18,775 bases of DNA. Source: Candidatus Uhrbacteria bacterium. GTDB lineage: Bacteria > Patescibacteriota > Patescibacteriia > UBA9934 > GWF2-40-263. Positions 15,355 to 18,775 of this stretch are shown here, piece by piece. Positions within the stretch are counted from its first letter, which is position 1. Each line of letters opens with the position of its first letter. The notes below the pieces were generated by a model that ran no database searches, had not been told where the DNA came from, and was given only the letters and a program-made list of their open reading frames with translations. A program made the position numbers and the translations under genes. The stretch covers positions 1,963 to 20,737 of the forward strand of contig DOJV01000012.1 in assembly GCA_003511125.1 (NCBI GenBank), read 5' to 3'.

Positions 15355-15623
15355 GGAATCAAGAATTTCCTAAAAAGGTTGCCGCCGATATCGGTGTCAG
15401 CCGCGCTCGGCTTAAAGAGTGGTGTTTAGAGCAGGGGGTTGTCTGGGTAAAAGACAAGAGACACCACGAACGACACCCAAAACGCGACGAGACCACACAG
15501 GGGATGCTCACAGGTCTTTTCGAGAGTGCCAAAGCCGCCGCTCAATTTGCCGGTGTTCATACCGTAACCGTGCGAGATTGGTATCGAGTTGATACTGGAA
15601 AGTCTTACTTGCAGAAAAAGTGA
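15351..15623 (+). CDS. Second part of the HTH-repeat protein, in another frame
   Basis: A 90-codon ORF in the -1 frame relative to 14422-15354. Its nominal GTG start overlaps the upstream stop (gtga), but the frame is open from 15264, without an SD. It carries two further HTH-like units. Unit 5 is FPKKVAADIGVSRARLKEWC, which aligns with LVDEVAEEFGLNSSELRGKC of unit 4. Unit 6 is AKAAAQFAGVHTVTVRDWYR. The upstream ORF ends VLNG where unit 4 has VLAQG, so the two ORFs together complete unit 5. Readings are a frameshift mutation splitting one gene, ribosomal or transcriptional slippage, or translational coupling of two genes. A terminator follows. Confidence 0.6.
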   Translation: MRNQEFPKKVAADIGVSRARLKEWCLEQGVVWVKDKRHHERHPKRDETTQGMLTGLFESAKAAAQFAGVHTVTVRDWYRVDTGKSYLQKK

Positions 15624-15636
15624 AAGGAAAAACCTC

Positions 15637-15672
15637 GGCGACTATCGGATAATATTCCTAGTCGCCTTTTTT
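15637..15672 (+). terminator. Terminator of the HTH-repeat gene
   Basis: Perfect GGCGACTA/TAGTCGCC stem with a 14-base loop, then six T. Confidence 0.9.
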
Positions 15673-15767
15673 GTTCGGTTTTTATTGTTGTAAAACGATT
15701 GTTTTATAATTTGTTTTAGTGTCAGAGTCTTTAAGGTTTCTAAAAAAAGCGAAATTTAGCCTATCGG

Positions 15768-15796
15768 TTGACGATTTTCGCTAATCCTGGTATAAT
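15768..15796 (+). promoter_or_regulatory. Promoter of the rpmF-nusB-rnc-queH operon
   Basis: TTGACG (15768-15773), a 17-base spacer and consensus TATAAT (15791-15796), 64 bases before the rpmF ATG. An inverted pair agcgaaat/attttcgct lies at about 15748-15756 and 15774-15782, so it overlaps the promoter and could be an operator. Confidence 0.8.
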
Positions 15797-15859
15797 ATCA
15801 ATCGAAGAAATTCATTCCTTCATTTGACATTCGTCATTTAATAATTAGAAATTAAAATT

Positions 15860-16075
15860 ATGGGTCTTCCTGGACATCGCCGAACTAGTTCGGATAAACG
15901 CCGTCGCTCCGCACATTTTGCTCTTAAAAAACTGACCATCAATAAATGTACAGCTTGCGGCCTGGCGGTTTTGCCGCATCGCGCCTGCAAAGCTTGTGGA
16001 ACATACAAGGGCAAAAAAGTAGTCGACACAACTCGCGCCGTCAAGCGTTTGGTAAAAAAAACCACCAAGAAATAA
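15860..16075 (+). CDS. rpmF: Large ribosomal subunit protein bL32
   Basis: The product is 71 residues, close to the usual size. The N terminus is basic (GLPGHRRTSSDKRRRSAH), as expected for the part that threads into 23S rRNA. A zinc ribbon of the four-Cys type follows: CTACG at about 31-35 and CKACG at about 48-52. The C terminus is Lys-rich (KRLVKKTTKK). It is first in the operon with nusB and rnc. The ATG lacks an SD and is preceded by an A/T-rich leader. Confidence 0.95.
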   Translation: MGLPGHRRTSSDKRRRSAHFALKKLTINKCTACGLAVLPHRACKACGTYKGKKVVDTTRAVKRLVKKTTKK

Positions 16076-16080
16076 TTTTA

Positions 16081-16111
16081 AGATAGGGGCAAAAAAATTT
16101 TGCCCCTATCT
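16081..16111. repeat. REP-like palindrome, copy 5, between rpmF and nusB
   Basis: A 14-bp perfect stem agataggggcaaaa/ttttgcccctatct with loop aaa. It has only a short T-run after it, so it is more likely an intra-operon hairpin or partial attenuator than a full terminator. Confidence 0.75.
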
Positions 16112-16121
16112 TTCGTTCATT

Positions 16122-16622
16122 ATGTCCAATCGCCACCTCGCTCGCACTTTGGTTATGCAATCCCTTTATCAATGGGATTTTAACCAACAACCCCAAGACA
16201 AACTTGAGGAAATTATTGCTTATGATCGCGGGGAATTTGCCCCAAATTTTGACGACGGTGGTTATGTTAAAGAAACCATTGATGGCATCATGAAAAATTT
16301 GGCCGAGATCGATGTTGTCATAATTCAATTCGCTCCGGAATGGCCGTTGGCCAGCATGACCTGCATGGATCGAAATATTTTACGTCTCGGCACCTTTGAA
16401 TTAAAATTTTCTCCCACAGTTCCTTCCAAAGTCGCTATTAACGAAGCTATCGAACTGGCCAAAAGTTTTGGTGGTGAAGCTTCGGGAAAATTTGTTAACG
16501 GTGTTTTGGGCGCGATTTATAAAGACGTTGTCGCTAACGGTAAATTAAAAGAAGTCGATATCAATCCGCCAGAAAAAACCAACGAAGAAAAAGTCGAATC
16601 TTTAGAAAATTTTTCTACTTAA
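16122..16622 (+). CDS. nusB: Transcription antitermination factor NusB
   Basis: RNA-binding partner of NusE (S10) in the antitermination complex that favours rRNA transcription. The product is 166 residues, slightly long. The family start RHLARTLVMQSLYQWDF is present, as are the central MDRNILRLGTFEL and the C-terminal block SKVAINEAIELAKSFGGEAS followed by KFVNGVLGAI. The last 20 residues (PPEKTNEEKVESLENFST) are an extra acidic tail. It sits 46 bases after rpmF, across the hairpin 16081-16111, and 15 bases before rnc. The start ATG has no SD. Confidence 0.95.
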   Translation: MSNRHLARTLVMQSLYQWDFNQQPQDKLEEIIAYDRGEFAPNFDDGGYVKETIDGIMKNLAEIDVVIIQFAPEWPLASMTCMDRNILRLGTFELKFSPTVPSKVAINEAIELAKSFGGEASGKFVNGVLGAIYKDVVANGKLKEVDINPPEKTNEEKVESLENFST

Positions 16623-16637
16623 CCCACCTTTTCAATT

Positions 16638-17327
16638 ATGGACGATTTAAAAAAACTTGAACAAACCCTCGGTGTGTCGTTTCACGATAAAGACACGTTG
16701 CGCCAAGCGCTTGTTCACCGCTCGTATTTAAACGAGCATCCAGATTTTCGTTTGGGCCACAACGAACGCCTCGAATTTTTGGGCGACGCCGTGCTTGAAC
16801 TTGTAGTTACTGAATATCTTTATCAGACCTACGAAAATCCCGAAGGTGAACTCACTAACTGGCGAGCTGCTTTGGTCAACGCCGATATGATGGCCGAGAT
16901 TTGCGACAGTCTCACTGTCGAGGATTATCTTTATCTTTCCAAAGGCGAGGCCAAAGACAGTGGTTCCAAAGCCCGACATTATATTTTAGCCAACGCCATC
17001 GAAGCCGTTATTGGCGCGATTTATCTAGATCTCGGTTGGGACGAAGCCAAAGATTTTATTCATCGCACAGTTTTGGTTAAGCTCCCGGGGATCCTCAAAG
17101 ATCAACTGCATATCGATCCCAAAAGTCGTTTCCAAGAAGCCGCTCAAGAAAAAGCCGGTGTCACACCATCTTACAAAGTTTTGTCCGAAGAGGGTCCGGA
17201 TCATAACAAAACTTTTGAAATAGGAGTTTATATCGGTAAAGAATTGATCGCCAAAGGCACTGGCACCTCAAAACACGAGGCTCAAGTGGCCGCCGCCGCC
17301 GCGGCCATCGTGGCCAAAGGGTGGTAG
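16638..17327 (+). CDS. rnc: Ribonuclease III
   Basis: Cleaves double-stranded RNA, chiefly in rRNA maturation. The product is 229 residues. The RNase III domain has the signature NERLEFLGDAVLEL (42-55), with the expected acidic residues Glu43 and Asp50, and the second block ILANAIEAVIGAIYLD (116-131) with Glu122. The residue matching E. coli Asp114 is Asn119. The dsRNA-binding domain spans about 160-227 (DPKSRFQEAAQEK ... GTGTSKHEAQVAAAAAAI). The gene is cotranscribed with nusB (15-base gap) and the 78-codon gene (16-base gap). The ATG has no SD. Confidence 0.96.
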   Translation: MDDLKKLEQTLGVSFHDKDTLRQALVHRSYLNEHPDFRLGHNERLEFLGDAVLELVVTEYLYQTYENPEGELTNWRAALVNADMMAEICDSLTVEDYLYLSKGEAKDSGSKARHYILANAIEAVIGAIYLDLGWDEAKDFIHRTVLVKLPGILKDQLHIDPKSRFQEAAQEKAGVTPSYKVLSEEGPDHNKTFEIGVYIGKELIAKGTGTSKHEAQVAAAAAAIVAKGW

Positions 17328-17343
17328 AGTATTTTAAATTTTT

Positions 17344-17580
17344 ATGGAAGGAATGGAATATAATCCACCAGTTAGTGAAACAGAAACCGTTGATTTGGTG
17401 GTTAAAAAATATTTAGAATTAAGAAAACAAGGTTTTGATCGTGCTCAAGCCAAGGTGGTAATTCCTGATCTGGTAGAAAATGTTGGACCACATGACGTTG
17501 ATCGAATTTTAACAAAATACGCGGCCGGTGAAGATGCTGAAAGCATTGTCAACCAATCCGAACATCAAGAAGCCGCCTAG
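17344..17580 (+). CDS. Small hypothetical protein between rnc and queH
   Basis: The product is 78 residues, MEGMEYNPPVSETETV to SEHQEAA. It is acidic and mostly helical, with a motif-like LRKQGFDRAQAKVVIPDLVENVG in two pieces, and no Cys or membrane segment. It starts 16 bases after rnc without an SD. Its end may overlap queH, depending on which start queH uses. It follows the operon's core-type codon use. I do not recognise a family. Confidence 0.7.
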   Translation: MEGMEYNPPVSETETVDLVVKKYLELRKQGFDRAQAKVVIPDLVENVGPHDVDRILTKYAAGEDAESIVNQSEHQEAA

Positions 17581-17587
17581 TCAGTTT

Positions 17588-18136
17588 GTGTCTAAACCAA
17601 AATTATTATTGCATACCTGCTGCGGAATCTGCAGTGCCTGGATTCCCGAAAAATTGTCACTCGATTTCGAAGTGACGATTTTTTATTTTAATCCGAATAT
17701 TCATCCGCGCGAGGAGTATGAAAAACGCCGTGAGGCGGTTCGGCAAATGTCCGAGATTTTGAAAATTCCCATGCTCGAGGGCGAGTACAATCCGCGAGTT
17801 TGGTTTGAAAAAGTTCGCGGATTTGCCGGTGAGCGTGAAGGTGGGGCGCGTTGTCCATTGTGTTTTGAAATGCGTTTGCTTCGAACAGCCGAAGAAGCCA
17901 AGAAATTCGGTTTTGAATATTTCGCCTCAACCTTAACTGTTGGTCGTTTCAAACCAGCCGTGGTTATTAACCCAATCGGTGAAAAAATCGCCGCCGAAGT
18001 CGGTGTGAAATTTTTAGCCGGAGATTTTAAAAAACAAGGCGGAGAAATGGAATCGCAAAAACGCGGGCGGGAATTTCATTTATATCATCAAAATTATTGC
18101 GGGTGTGTTTATTCATTAAAAGATCGGCGGGAATAA
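17588..18136 (+). CDS. queH: Epoxyqueuosine reductase QueH
   Basis: Performs the last step of queuosine formation in tRNA, reducing epoxyqueuosine, as the cobalamin-independent alternative to QueG. The family Cys pattern is complete: LLLHTCCGIC at the start, CPLCFEMRL in the middle and YCGC near the end. The nucleotide-binding-like IFYFNPNIHPREEYEKR follows the first block. From the GTG at 17588 it is 182 residues, beginning next to the conserved block. An in-frame GTG at 17528 and ATG at 17534 would lengthen it by about 20 residues and overlap the previous gene; neither has an SD, so the start is uncertain. No other queuosine gene is in the window, so salvage of a precursor is possible. Confidence 0.92.
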   Translation: MSKPKLLLHTCCGICSAWIPEKLSLDFEVTIFYFNPNIHPREEYEKRREAVRQMSEILKIPMLEGEYNPRVWFEKVRGFAGEREGGARCPLCFEMRLLRTAEEAKKFGFEYFASTLTVGRFKPAVVINPIGEKIAAEVGVKFLAGDFKKQGGEMESQKRGREFHLYHQNYCGCVYSLKDRRE

Positions 18137-18158
18137 AAAACCACGCTCGCTAGCGTGG
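18135..18158 (-). terminator. Terminator of the 18189-18515 gene
   Basis: On the minus strand CCACGCT/AGCGTGG with loop AGCG is followed by TTTTTT. The plus direction lacks a T-run after the stem, although queH ends at its foot. Confidence 0.85.
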
Positions 18159-18188
18159 AGAGAAGAAGAATTTGGATTAAACCGAATG

Positions 18189-18515
18189 TTAGAAGCCGGA
18201 AAGAGTCGGGTCAGGCAGCTTTTTTAAATAGATAAGCCCATAGCCGATTTGACCGATGGAAAAGTAAATGAAGTTAGAATCCCACTTTTGAGGCAAAGGG
18301 GATGAGGTCTTGATTTCAAAAGAGCTTATTGGACACTCGTGCCAGGTTGTGCCAGTAACGGTTCTTTGTCGGCCTTGTTCCAAGGCAAATCGAACCAATC
18401 CGGTTTTGGCTAAACAAACAGAAACGATCAGCGCTCGAACAACAGTGATATCTTGATGGATTTCGATCTCACCGCCGGCTATGTCGTCTCTACCAACCAA
18501 GTGAGGCCAGTTCAA
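18189..18515 (-). CDS. Small orphan protein with TTG start
   Basis: The product is 108 residues from a TTG at 18515, supported by a good SD (caggagaaaatTTG on the minus strand). It reads MNWPHLVGRDDIAGGEIEIH to KLPDPTLSGF. A hydrophobic stretch DITVVRALIVSVCLA (about 22-36) is too short and mixed to call a membrane span. There are two Cys and no known motif. It is a single-gene unit with its own promoter and terminator, in the style of the other orphan genes here. Function is unknown. Confidence 0.65.
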   Translation of the reverse strand: MNWPHLVGRDDIAGGEIEIHQDITVVRALIVSVCLAKTGLVRFALEQGRQRTVTGTTWHECPISSFEIKTSSPLPQKWDSNFIYFSIGQIGYGLIYLKKLPDPTLSGF

Positions 18516-18543
18516 ATTTTCTCCTGTGCAAAGGAATGAGTGA

Positions 18544-18572
18544 AGTTTAGAGAATTAATTGCAAAAAGACAA
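18544..18572 (-). promoter_or_regulatory. Promoter of the 18189-18515 gene
   Basis: Minus strand TTGTCT (18572-18567), a 17-base spacer and TAAACT (18549-18544), about 29 bases before the TTG. Confidence 0.45.
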
Positions 18573-18615
18573 GTTTTAAAAGAATAAAATTCCTTCATTA
18601 GATATTTCAACCAAT

Positions 18616-18650
18616 AAAAAATCCTTCCCTTACGGGCTGGATTTTTTATC
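18616..18650. terminator. Bidirectional terminator at the right edge
   Basis: AAAAAATCC/GGATTTTTT with an inner CCC/GGG pair and a 2-base internal mismatch. It probably ends a minus-strand transcript coming from beyond the window. Confidence 0.75.
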
Positions 18651-18654
18651 TTGT

Positions 18655-18775
18655 GTTTGCGCGCAAGCAAAGATGCCGGGAAGGAGTTGGAACGCGCCCG
18701 GCACGTGCTAATGAATTACCTCGCCGCAAGCGGACGAGGTATCCGCTATAACAGCACAAGCTGATTATTATTATA
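18655..18775. other. Strongly structured GC-rich element cut by the window edge
   Basis: Two strong stems are visible: gccggg/cccggc (with 16 bases between) at about 18674-18702, and acctcg...cgaggt enclosing ccgc/gcgg at about 18718-18740. A minus frame is open from the edge to a TAA at 18648-18646 (about 42 codons, Arg-rich, unconvincing). It may be the end of an RNA gene, a mobile-element end, or the tail of a GC-rich gene. Confidence 0.4.

Noticed and set aside
18646..18774. Partial minus-strand CDS at the right edge
   Set aside because: Only about 42 Arg-rich codons, and the sequence is better explained by stems. It is recorded only as a structured element.

Overview
The window reads as a chromosomal segment of a reduced bacterium of the Candidate Phyla Radiation (Patescibacteria, probably Parcubacteria-like). 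This is an inference from compact housekeeping genes, a four-domain ribosomal protein S1, many core genes without a Shine-Dalgarno (SD) sequence, and several unrecognised single genes. TGA and TAG act as stops throughout, so there is no sign of the Gracilibacteria-type code. No tRNA, rRNA or CRISPR was seen.

Layout. At 1-509 lie the tail of a leucine-rich-repeat protein and a small ORF that runs through a bidirectional terminator. At 487-3343 (minus) lie a polytopic membrane protein and FtsH, the latter with a promoter that predicts a leaderless mRNA. At 3500-3960 is a puzzling locus with a clear minus-strand promoter and terminator but conflicting reading frames. At 4066-5523 (minus) is a GC-rich orphan gene, then rpsA (5716-6951, minus) behind a long array of 9-bp repeats. 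At 7371-10448 (plus) are a HAD-type phosphatase, a charged helical protein and a very GC-rich orphan. At 10676-14222 is a degenerate metallo-beta-lactamase-fold gene, a one-span membrane protein and gyrA. At 14422-15623 is a protein built of repeated helix-turn-helix-like units, split by a frame change. At 15860-18136 is the operon rpmF-nusB-rnc-orf78-queH. At 18189-18515 (minus) is a small TTG-start orphan, and the right edge holds a strongly structured, incomplete element.

How it works together. Core genes cover translation (S1, L32), transcription antitermination (NusB), RNA processing (RNase III), tRNA queuosine maturation (QueH), topology (GyrA) and membrane proteolysis (FtsH). Most of these start without an SD. 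Interleaved are orphan genes that mostly stand alone, with their own promoter, an SD-type ribosome binding site and their own terminator, often with base composition unlike the core genes. Short GTAG-headed palindromes and short tandem repeats occupy the gaps.
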